DNA of 5,411 nucleotides from Candidatus Poribacteria bacterium (GTDB taxonomy: Bacteria > Poribacteria > WGA-4E > WGA-3G), in contig RKRO01000242.1 of the NCBI GenBank assembly GCA_007571355.1, forward strand, positions 1 through 5,411, given 5' to 3'. The number at the start of each line of letters is the position of its first letter. Position 1 is the stretch's first letter. The position numbers and the translations under genes are program-made. The notes below the pieces were generated by a model. That model worked only from the letters and a program-made list of their open reading frames with translations. It ran no database searches and was not told the DNA's origin. Shown here one piece after another: positions 1 through 5,339 of the stretch.

Positions 1-630
1 TGTCAATTCATCTGCACTATGATAACCGAGCGTCATACTCATCCGCGTGCCATCGGTATAATTGATCCCGGCCGAGTGAACGATCATACTATCAATGGTA
101 AGCAAACCGCCTGCCGGCATCGGTAACGGAATCGCTTGACTCGCAGCGATCTCTTGAACCCCATCACCTTTGAGATCAGCAAAAGCAGGTAGATGGTGTG
201 ATCCAGGCACAACCCGTGTACACCCGTTCTCAAGGTTTGTGTCCTCTAGATAGACGAGGACGGTCGCAATCGTCCGAGACCAGTGGCGGACATCACGGTG
301 TAACGCAAGCGAATGGCTCGAACCCGCATCTCGAAGATAGACATGATTGTGGCGATTCAGCACAAATTCTATATCCGGCCCCAATAACGATTCCAGAGGG
401 TTGAGAATCTCATCGCAGGTAATCGTTTCTCGAAAAATACCGCCGCGTTCCCAGACCGCGGAGATTCGGATGATCCGACCGTCTTGCCGCACGACGGGCT
501 CTGCGGCTTCCGACATGTCCTTCAATGCCGCTGCCTTCAGACTTTCGACATGCTCCGTGGAGAGTCGCGTCGGAAATTTAATGAAGCCGTTGTGGCGAAA
601 CAATTGGACTTCTTGCGGTGTCAGTTTCAC
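1..630 (-). CDS. Phytanoyl-CoA dioxygenase (PhyH) family protein, 3' end cut by window edge
   Basis: An open frame of 210 codons runs without a stop from GTG at 630 to the left edge. It looks like a non-haem Fe(II)/2-oxoglutarate dioxygenase of the PhyH family, which hydroxylates small organic substrates in the cytoplasm. Visible motifs: a start typical of the family (MKLTPQEVQLFRHNGFIKFP); the HxD iron ligands in LHRDVRH (H111, D113); the NGCTRVVPGSH turn (136-145); and the distal iron ligand H185 in DSMIVHSAGIN, followed 11 residues later by R196, the expected 2-oxoglutarate-binding Arg. All iron ligands are present, so the enzyme is probably active. Family members are usually about 250-300 residues, so the C-terminal part lies outside the window. 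An in-frame ATG eight codons upstream (652-654) is rejected because the AGGAGG at 638-643 would fall inside the gene. It is divergent from the amidase operon. The substrate cannot be told from sequence, because family members act on very different molecules. Confidence 0.88.
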   Translation of the reverse strand, partial: MKLTPQEVQLFRHNGFIKFPTRLSTEHVESLKAAALKDMSEAAEPVVRQDGRIIRISAVWERGGIFRETITCDEILNPLESLLGPDIEFVLNRHNHVYLRDAGSSHSLALHRDVRHWSRTIATVLVYLEDTNLENGCTRVVPGSHHLPAFADLKGDGVQEIAASQAIPLPMPAGGLLTIDSMIVHSAGINYTDGTRMSMTLGYHSADELT

Positions 631-637
631 CGGTTTT

Positions 638-643
638 CCTCCT
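638..643 (-). promoter_or_regulatory. Ribosome binding site that fixes the PhyH start
   Basis: On the minus strand this reads AGGAGG, a full match to the anti-Shine-Dalgarno consensus, seven bases ahead of GTG (630-628). It decides for the GTG start over the upstream ATG at 654-652, which has no purine-rich site at proper distance. Confidence 0.8.
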
Positions 644-658
644 ATCCTGTTCATGTTC

Positions 659-664
659 AAATAT
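659..664 (-). promoter_or_regulatory. Possible -10 box for the PhyH gene
   Basis: The minus strand reads TATATT here, five of six bases of the TATAAT consensus. Transcription would start near 652 and leave a short leader carrying the AGGAGG. No good -35 hexamer is seen at the right spacing. That position falls in the end of the repeat element at 677-801, so the repeat may supply or disturb the upstream promoter half. Weak support only. Confidence 0.25.
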
Positions 665-676
665 AGTTTGGTAGTT

Positions 677-801
677 TATCGTAAAGCCCGTAATTATTGA
701 AACGCATCCTATCGAAGCGAGGGCACTCTGATTCCCCCCTGCTTGTGTGAGGGAGGGGGGATCCTCGTCCAAGTGTGCAGCGATTTTCGAATGTTACGAT
801 A
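677..801. repeat. MITE-like palindromic element, copy A (125 bp)
   Basis: The ends are a perfect 8-base inverted repeat (TATCGTAA at 677-684, TTACGATA at 794-801). Inside are further nested complementary segments: CGAGG with CCTCG, and TCCCCCCT with AGGGGGGA, so the whole unit could fold into a long imperfect hairpin. It is a direct repeat of 1160-1290, with identical stretches such as ATCGAAGCGAGG and GGGGGGATCCTCGTCC. It has no coding capacity. The form resembles a miniature inverted-repeat element mobilised in trans; both ends begin or finish with TA, which would fit a TA target site, but no longer target duplication is seen. Confidence 0.7.
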
Positions 802-839
802 TCACAAATCACTACACGGGTCAATATTGAAGTGTCGCC

Positions 840-874
840 TGCGAAATAGAAACCGATGTTGTCTCAATTTCGCA
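840..874. repeat. Short inverted repeat
   Basis: TGCGAAAT (840-847) and ATTTCGCA (867-874) are perfect complements around a 19-base loop. There is no T-run after it, so it does not look like a terminator. It could be an operator or chance; no function is assigned. Confidence 0.3.
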
Positions 875-1017
875 ATTTAGTAACGAAAGGTTGGAATATC
901 TCGTTTTATAATAGTAACTATCGTTTGGACAGTTCTTGTTGCGTGAACGTTGTGTTTTCAAAGGGCTCTCTATTTTCCCCGAACTTCGCGTTTGGGTGGC
1001 ACTTTGATAAAAAGCCC

Positions 1018-1039
1018 GCACGCCAGCGGCGTGTTATGT
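1018..1039. repeat. Hairpin repeat, copy 1 (CACGCC-AGC-GGCGTG)
   Basis: A six-base perfect stem (CACGCC 1019-1024, GGCGTG 1028-1033) closes on the three-base loop AGC, with a G-T wobble outside it, followed by TTATGT. The same 22-base unit, with one base changed, recurs 49 bases downstream. It lies between the two larger elements. Confidence 0.7.
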
Positions 1040-1066
1040 CTATAGCAACCGGCATGGTCCCTTCTT

Positions 1067-1088
1067 GCACGCCAGCGGCGTGCTATGT
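1067..1088. repeat. Hairpin repeat, copy 2 (GCACGCC-AGC-GGCGTGC)
   Basis: A seven-base perfect stem (GCACGCC 1067-1073, GGCGTGC 1077-1083) closes on AGC, followed by TATGT. It matches copy 1 except at one position (T1034 versus C1083), and the change restores pairing of the outermost stem base. Confidence 0.7.
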
Positions 1089-1145
1089 GTTTTGAAAGGT
1101 TCTGCCGTGTCTGTGCCGTGGAACCCAAAATTGTCCAAAGTTTAG

Positions 1146-1157
1146 TATAGTAAGGCC
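1146..1157. repeat. Isolated copy of the element's left-end motif
   Basis: TATAGTAAGGCC sits two bases before the true left end of copy B (TATCGTAAAGCC at 1160), so two left-end-like motifs lie in tandem. Similar motifs occur at 5074-5085 and 5180-5192. It may be a remnant of an older insertion. Confidence 0.4.
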
Positions 1158-1159
1158 AA

Positions 1160-1290
1160 TATCGTAAAGCCTGTAAGGAAGGATTGAAACACATCCCATC
1201 GAAGCGAGGTCCCTCTGCTTCCCCCCTGCCTGCGGGGGGGGAAGGGGGGATCCTCGTCCAAGTGTGCATCTATTTTCGAATGCTACGATA
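1160..1290. repeat. MITE-like palindromic element, copy B (131 bp)
   Basis: Second copy in the same orientation as 677-801. Its ends are TATCGTAA (1160-1167) and CTACGATA (1283-1290); taking in one more base each side gives ATATCGTA and TACGATAT, a perfect 8-base inverted repeat at 1159-1291. It differs from copy A by several substitutions and by a net six extra bases, spread over the left end and the G-rich centre, which here carries runs of eight and six G separated by AA. It ends about 55 bases before the amidase start, so it lies in or near the operon's promoter region. Confidence 0.7.
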
Positions 1291-1345
1291 TGAGAACAAA
1301 AAAAATAAATGCTAAAAAAAGACACCGTGTAAGAGGTAAAAAATT

Positions 1346-2893
1346 ATGAAGATATGCTACGCGTGTCTGCTGATCCTTTCTTTAGCAGTCGTGTCTGGAT
1401 GTATGAGCACGTCCGGGTACAAAGAGGCTTCACTACGTCATCATGCGTATGCAACCGGTACCACACCGGCGACTGCTAAAGAATGGCGCGCCCTTATTTC
1501 AGAATTCGAAAGGGCGATTGATGCCGAACCGAAGGGAGCATCAGCGGATGATGCACAATACGCAATCGCCTCAAGTTGGCTGTGGAGTATCAAAGCAGGC
1601 GAGACCGAAGCACCACACCGGGCAATTGAAGCGTTCAAAAAACTGATCTATACCTATCCGAACTCCGAGTACGTCCCGTTTGCATACTATTGGTTGGGAC
1701 GCTGCTACGAGACTATCGGCGACGACTATCAGGCAATCGTCCAATACCAACTTCTGGGAAACCGCTACGCCGCTTCCGAGATGTCGGCATTCGCTCAATT
1801 GGAATTAGCACGCCTATATGCCAGACAAGGATACGCCAAACGCGCAGAGATGTTCTATGAACGTCTCCTTAACGCCTCAGGAAACCGTGAAATCGGTGTT
1901 GCTGCAGCCATAGAGTTACAGGCACTCAAAACCCCAAAAAAACCGATTGTGTCACCACCGCAAAATACAACGCAAAAGCAACAAGTCGTCCAACAACCGA
2001 TCGAACAAGAAGAGCAACAACCACAACAGTCAAAACAAGTAAAACAGGACCCACAATCAAAGCAAGGCGCACAACCCAAACAATCCGAACGTCCGCAGCA
2101 GCCAAAACTTGCAGCACCGCCTTCAAAACCTAAACCCTTAACACCTAAATCACTTACCCGTGAATTTGGATTGACAGCGAAAACAATTGTTATTGACCCC
2201 GGCCACGGCGGCAAAGACCCAGGCGCATTAGGGCCCGCTGCGCTGCAAGAGAAAGGCATTGTTCTGAGTATTTCACAGAAACTTCGCGAGATATTAACCG
2301 CAAAAGGTTATACCGTCCTGATGACCCGTGAGACCGACCGTTTCATTCCACTGAAAAAACGCACCGAATTCGCAACGCAACAGAAAGCAGATCTTTTTCT
2401 CAGTATCCACGCCAATGCGGCTGAAAATTCGAGAGCCAACGGCATCGAAACCTATTATCTGGATATTGCAAGCACAGACGCTGCTGCAGAAAAAGTCGCC
2501 GCACGCGAAAATATAGACTCCGGCTATAGTATCCAAGAACTCGAAACGCTATTGGAAGGATTGATACAGGAGAGTAAGAGCGAGGATAGCAAACGTCTGG
2601 CGCAATCTGTCCAACAGGCATTGGTGCAAAGTACAGGCGCAGTCAATCGCGGTGTCAAGCACGCACGCTTCGTCGTCCTAATCGGAACAAAAGTCCCTGC
2701 GATCCTCATTGAAACAGGCTTTGTATCAAATGCAGTAGAAGGACGGAAACTCGCGACATCGACGTATCAACATAGAATCGCGACTGCAATCGCACAAGGT
2801 GTCGATCAGTTTTTGCGACAAATAGGTGAAACACCATTTGTCGCAACGCCAAATCAAAAATTTGCCACGACAAGTGTTGAGAGGAATAAGTAA
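1346..2893 (+). CDS. Lipoprotein N-acetylmuramoyl-L-alanine amidase with N-terminal TPR domain
   Basis: This 515-residue protein is predicted to cut the amide bond between MurNAc and L-Ala, removing stem peptides from peptidoglycan in the periplasm. Residues 1-19 form a lipoprotein signal (hydrophobic 8-16, lipobox VSGC, acylated Cys19); Met at +2 favours the outer membrane. Residues 45-192 are helical TPR-like repeats resembling the YbgF/CpoB or BamD type (FKKLIYTYPNSEYVPFAYYW). Residues 195-270 are a Gln/Lys/Pro-rich tether. Residues 279-493 are an Amidase_3 domain: VIDPGHGGKDPGALG with H287, E302 in LQEKG, H355 in SIHAN (zinc ligands), and catalytic E456 in LIETGFVSN. A helical insert (about 378-432) precedes RGVKHA, as in AmiA/B/C enzymes, where such an insert can block the active site until activated. 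AAGAGGT at 1331-1337 lies eight bases before ATG. Its stop overlaps the next gene's start. The activity call is strong; the partner of the TPR part is unknown. Confidence 0.92.
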   Translation: MKICYACLLILSLAVVSGCMSTSGYKEASLRHHAYATGTTPATAKEWRALISEFERAIDAEPKGASADDAQYAIASSWLWSIKAGETEAPHRAIEAFKKLIYTYPNSEYVPFAYYWLGRCYETIGDDYQAIVQYQLLGNRYAASEMSAFAQLELARLYARQGYAKRAEMFYERLLNASGNREIGVAAAIELQALKTPKKPIVSPPQNTTQKQQVVQQPIEQEEQQPQQSKQVKQDPQSKQGAQPKQSERPQQPKLAAPPSKPKPLTPKSLTREFGLTAKTIVIDPGHGGKDPGALGPAALQEKGIVLSISQKLREILTAKGYTVLMTRETDRFIPLKKRTEFATQQKADLFLSIHANAAENSRANGIETYYLDIASTDAAAEKVAARENIDSGYSIQELETLLEGLIQESKSEDSKRLAQSVQQALVQSTGAVNRGVKHARFVVLIGTKVPAILIETGFVSNAVEGRKLATSTYQHRIATAIAQGVDQFLRQIGETPFVATPNQKFATTSVERNK

Positions 2894-2895
2894 TG
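2879..2895 (+). promoter_or_regulatory. Ribosome site and TAATG stop/start overlap
   Basis: GAGAGG (2879-2884), inside the last codons of the amidase gene, stands eight bases before ATG at 2893. The amidase stop TAA (2891-2893) shares its last A with that ATG. This arrangement points to translational coupling and fixes the start of the downstream gene. Confidence 0.8.
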
Positions 2896-4908
2896 TCTTT
2901 GAACCGACTTGTGAGCCGATACTCATCACGCCTAACCACAATCGCGCTTTTCGTGCTCATGCTCCTCTGGTGTATAGGGGAGCTTAGGCATGGCGAAGCA
3001 CAACAGACCGCAAAGATAGCCATTGTCTTACCGACAGCTGCATCGCCGGCATCCGATGGCGACATTCAGTACGCACGCTCGATCGGTAAAAGATTCAACC
3101 GATTGCTCAAGTATATCGGCTTAACCGCCGACATACTTGATGAAAACGCACTCGCCGAAGCACAACTCAAATCCCGCCGTCTGATTGTGCTGCCTTTAAA
3201 CGCCCAGATTACACCGAAAACCGCTAACTTGTTGAAAGTTTTTGTGGCATCCGGCGGTAAACTTTTCGTGACCTACAATTTGCCAGATACAGTGGCACCG
3301 CTGCTGGGCTTGCGTCAAGTAGACTGGCGAAAACAGGAAACCCCAGGACAGTTTGCGTCCGTTCAGTTAAACGCACCAGAGATCCCCGATATGCCAGCGG
3401 CTATCAGGCAGGGCTCGTGGAACATTACAGTCGCAGCACCGACGACACCACAGACAAAGATTGTCGGATACTGGCACAGTGAAAACGGGAATCCAACTAA
3501 CTTGCCGGCACTTTTTGTCGGGAAAGCGGGAGTCTTCTTCAGCCACGTTTTCCTTGCAGACGATATCCAACGTAAAACGCAAATGATCGCTGCGCTCTTG
3601 GGACATCTCATCCCAGAATTTCGCCAAACGTTCGCGAAACAAGCAATAGCAACGATGACAACCATTGGACATACCAAAGACTCTACAGAGTTAGAGCGAT
3701 TCGTCCAACAAAGCAATGTCCCCGAAGCAAAGCAGATGCTAAAGGCTGGTGCAGATTTGATGAACCGCGCGCGCGCCGAATATGACAGTGGCGATTACAC
3801 TGCGGTCATAACGACAGCCCGCGCAAGCCGTGCCGAATCCTCCAAAGCCTATTTCCTATCGCATACCAGTGTCGAAACCGAAGGACGCGCGGTATGGAAC
3901 CACTCTGGACTCGGCGCATATCCCGGAGATTGGAACCGCGCCGCCAAAGAATTAGCAGCCGCTGGCGTGAACATGATTCTCCCAAACATGGCGTGGGCAG
4001 GTGTCGCACACTACCCCAGCGAAATCTTGCCACAGAGCAAAATTTTTACACAATACGGCGATCAAATTGCACAATGCGTTGCAGCCGCACGCAAGCACGG
4101 CTTAGAGGTCCACGTTTGGAAAATTACGTGGAATTTGGAAGGTGCACCCAAAGCGTTCCTCGAAAAAATACGAGCAGAGGGACGCACACAAGTCTCCGCA
4201 ACTGGAGAAGCCCTCAATTGGCTCTGCCCGTCGCATCCCAAAAATGTGCTTCTCGAATTGGATAGCATCCTCGAAATCGTCACAAATTACGATGTAGACG
4301 GTATCCATTTGGATTATATCCGCTACCCGGGCAGCCATGCCTGCTACTGTGAGAGCTGCCGCGAAAGATTTGTACGGACAATCCGAAAACCTATCAACAA
4401 ATGGCCCGCTGAAGTCTTACCGAAAACGGGGGCTTACGGTGAACAGTATACCGAGTGGCGCGTCCAACAGATTACCCGTTTGGTGCGTCTCATCCACAAG
4501 CGGACGCGCGCCGTTGCCCCTGAAATCAAAATCTCTGCTGCTGTCTTTGGATGGTATCCGGGATGTATCACAACCATCGGACAAGATTGGATCGCATGGG
4601 CAAAGTCCGGTTACGTCGATTTTGTCTGTCCGATGAATTACACAGAAGACTCCGGCTATTTCACGGAACTGTTAACCAACCAAATCGCTCTGATGCCCAA
4701 AGATGTTGCCATCTATCCCGGTATCGGCGTGACCGCCTCCAATTCGCTACTGACACCAGATGCCGTTGTTGAGCAGATTTACCTATCACGTGCCTTAGGC
4801 GCATCGGGATGGACGATCTTTGACTACGCCGCTGACATCTCTGAGACCGTGTTGCCAGCACTCACACTCGGTATTTCAAAGCGCAAAGCAAAACCGCCGC
4901 ATCAATAA
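2893..4908 (+). CDS. Exported GHL10 (DUF187/YddW-type) glycosyl-hydrolase-like protein with GATase-like N-terminal domain
   Basis: This 671-residue protein has a basic start and one hydrophobic stretch (about 15-29), a signal peptide or membrane anchor. Residues 40-240 look like a GATase-like Rossmann domain (KIAIVLPT; RRLIVLPLNAQIT; LKVFVASGGKLFVTYNLP), as seen fused to some glycosidases; no catalytic Cys triad is evident, so it is probably structural or binding. Residues 265-325 are helical. Residues 330-655 are the GHL10 barrel: LGAYPGDWNRAAKELAAAGVN; HGLEVHVWKITWN; LCPSHPKN; the family signature YDVDGIHLDYIRYPG (466-480) with candidate catalytic D474; and VDFVCPMNYT. Just after the signature is C484-Y-C486-E-S-C489, a possible metal site. 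In E. coli the GHL10 protein YddW (DigH) cleaves peptide-free peptidoglycan strands. Coupling to an amidase, which makes such strands, supports the same substrate here, by inference. Other polysaccharides remain possible. The fold call is firm, the substrate is not. Confidence 0.88.
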   Translation: MSLNRLVSRYSSRLTTIALFVLMLLWCIGELRHGEAQQTAKIAIVLPTAASPASDGDIQYARSIGKRFNRLLKYIGLTADILDENALAEAQLKSRRLIVLPLNAQITPKTANLLKVFVASGGKLFVTYNLPDTVAPLLGLRQVDWRKQETPGQFASVQLNAPEIPDMPAAIRQGSWNITVAAPTTPQTKIVGYWHSENGNPTNLPALFVGKAGVFFSHVFLADDIQRKTQMIAALLGHLIPEFRQTFAKQAIATMTTIGHTKDSTELERFVQQSNVPEAKQMLKAGADLMNRARAEYDSGDYTAVITTARASRAESSKAYFLSHTSVETEGRAVWNHSGLGAYPGDWNRAAKELAAAGVNMILPNMAWAGVAHYPSEILPQSKIFTQYGDQIAQCVAAARKHGLEVHVWKITWNLEGAPKAFLEKIRAEGRTQVSATGEALNWLCPSHPKNVLLELDSILEIVTNYDVDGIHLDYIRYPGSHACYCESCRERFVRTIRKPINKWPAEVLPKTGAYGEQYTEWRVQQITRLVRLIHKRTRAVAPEIKISAAVFGWYPGCITTIGQDWIAWAKSGYVDFVCPMNYTEDSGYFTELLTNQIALMPKDVAIYPGIGVTASNSLLTPDAVVEQIYLSRALGASGWTIFDYAADISETVLPALTLGISKRKAKPPHQ

Positions 4909-4953
4909 CCTCTCTGATTTCGGCTCCTCTACAGCATCTATGTGAGGGGTATG

Positions 4954-4977
4954 CCTAAAAATCGCCGCTTTTTTAGG
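4954..4977. terminator. A/T-stemmed hairpin, possible bidirectional terminator
   Basis: CCTAAAAA (4954-4961) and TTTTTAGG (4970-4977) pair perfectly around the 8-base loop TCGCCGCT. The stem itself supplies the A-run and T-run, but it is weak in GC, so termination here would be inefficient at best. It starts 45 bases after the GHL10 stop. Confidence 0.35.
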
Positions 4978-4992
4978 GAATATATTGCTTTT

Positions 4993-5037
4993 AGGTTTCC
5001 GAAGGTGCGTTCGCTTTGGAAACCTCTCATATTTTTT
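4993..5037 (+). terminator. Probable rho-independent terminator of the amidase-GHL10 operon
   Basis: AGGTTTCC (4993-5000) pairs perfectly with GGAAACCT (5018-5025). The inside extends the stem (GAA with TTT, then GCG with CGC around TT, with a three-base bulge). A run of six T follows at 5032-5037, six bases after the stem. That gap is longer than ideal, so this may act imperfectly or be a dispersed repeat that happens to lie here. Confidence 0.45.
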
Positions 5038-5073
5038 CAAACTGGTGCTAAAAATGACACATTTTTTGGAATT

Positions 5074-5085
5074 TATAGTAAATCC
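5074..5085. repeat. Isolated left-end-like motif TATAGTAAATCC
   Basis: Matches the left end of the 125-131 bp elements (TATCGTAAAGCC) at 10 of 12 positions. No matching right end follows, so it is at most a remnant. Confidence 0.3.
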
Positions 5086-5109
5086 TAAAAATAAATAAAC
5101 ACATTCGTA

Positions 5110-5130
5110 GCACAAACTTCCAGTTTGTGC
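5110..5130. repeat. Perfect hairpin, 9-bp stem with 3-base loop
   Basis: GCACAAACT (5110-5118) and AGTTTGTGC (5122-5130) are exact complements around TCC. The GCAC/GTGC ends and three-base loop follow the same plan as the hairpins at 1018-1039 and 1067-1088. No T-run follows, so it is not a normal terminator. Confidence 0.6.
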
Positions 5131-5134
5131 CCGT

Positions 5135-5159
5135 CTGAATACCTATAATAGGTATTCAG
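5135..5159. repeat. Perfect hairpin, 11-bp stem with 3-base loop
   Basis: CTGAATACCTA (5135-5145) and TAGGTATTCAG (5149-5159) are exact complements around TAA, only four bases after the previous hairpin. Two perfect palindromes this close are unlikely by chance. It may be a protein-binding dyad, a processed hairpin in RNA, or a mobile palindromic repeat. Confidence 0.6.
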
Positions 5160-5179
5160 GCTGTTTGAGAGTGCCCAAT

Positions 5180-5208
5180 TATAGTAAAGTCCATAATTAA
5201 AGAGACAT
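5180..5208. repeat. Diverged left-end fragment of the MITE-like element
   Basis: TATAGTAAAGTCCATAATTA followed by AAGAGACATT aligns well with the left end of copy A (TATCGTAAAGCCCGTAATTA then TTGAAACGCAT). What follows (GGAGACCCTCCCC at 5221-5233) loosely recalls the element's GAGG/CCCCCC core, but no right end TTACGATA is found. AATTAT (5178-5183) and ATAATT (5193-5198) also form a small inverted repeat here. Confidence 0.45.
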
Positions 5209-5228
5209 TTCAGTGATTGCGGAGACCC

Positions 5229-5248
5229 TCCCCTTGTAGGGGGTTTTT
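5229..5248 (+). terminator. GC-rich hairpin with T-run, terminator-like
   Basis: CCCCT (5230-5234) pairs with AGGGG (5238-5242) around TGT, extended by a T-G wobble, and is followed at once by five T (5244-5248). By shape it is a small rho-independent terminator for plus-strand transcription. It is over 300 bases from the GHL10 stop and lies in repeat-derived DNA, so its form may be incidental. A related sequence, CCCTCGCCCGTTGTAG, follows at 5271-5286. Confidence 0.35.
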
Positions 5249-5339
5249 GATAGGGTGTTTCTTCAAGGTTCCCTCGCCCGTTGTAGCGTATCTCATTAAT
5301 TCTGAAAACCACGGGTGCGTAAAGTTTTTGGCAGCCAAT

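Larger units (their letters stand above)
631..1345. other. Divergent intergenic region, repeat-rich, no gene
   Basis: This 715-base stretch separates the divergent PhyH and amidase genes. No frame in it has convincing codon use, a ribosome site and family resemblance; the short frames present run through repeats. About 250 bases belong to two copies of one palindromic-ended element, and about 45 to two copies of a hairpin repeat. The stretch 802-1017 holds nothing recognisable except a perfect inverted repeat at 840-874. The last 50 bases before the amidase are A-rich (A-runs at 1298-1305 and 1314-1320). No consensus promoter for the amidase operon could be fixed. Confidence 0.7.

Noticed and set aside
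652..654. ATG as the PhyH start
   Set aside because: The AGGAGG would lie downstream of it, and PhyH proteins usually start close to the LTPEQ-like segment that follows the GTG.
198..700. Plus-strand frames of 68, 117 and 60 codons
   Set aside because: They lie antisense to the PhyH gene, whose frame carries all family motifs.
677..1088. CRISPR array or tandem regulatory array from the repeated units
   Set aside because: Only two copies of each unit, unequal spacing, no spacer series and no cas genes.
856..1095. A 79-codon plus-strand frame in the intergenic region
   Set aside because: It crosses both 22-base hairpin repeats, has no family resemblance, and no convincing ribosome site was seen.
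1209..1250. G-quadruplex or riboswitch in the C/G tracts of copy B
   Set aside because: The G-runs are better explained as one arm of the element's inverted repeat, and no aptamer-like conserved core was recognised.
970..1325. Overlapping minus-strand frames of 99 and 80 codons
   Set aside because: They translate through repeat copy B, giving runs such as PPSPPAGRG that come from its C/G tracts. Similar peptide stretches appear from copy A, which shows that the repeat and not a gene is responsible.
1855..2259. A 134-codon minus-strand open frame rich in Cys and Gly
   Set aside because: It is antisense to the Q/K/P-rich tether and amidase start. Its composition is what the reverse complement of CAA/CCA/AAA-rich DNA gives, and it has no ribosome site.
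3894..4265. A 123-codon plus-strand frame inside the GHL10 gene
   Set aside because: It is an out-of-frame shadow, Arg-rich and without motifs, while the main frame here carries conserved barrel sequence.
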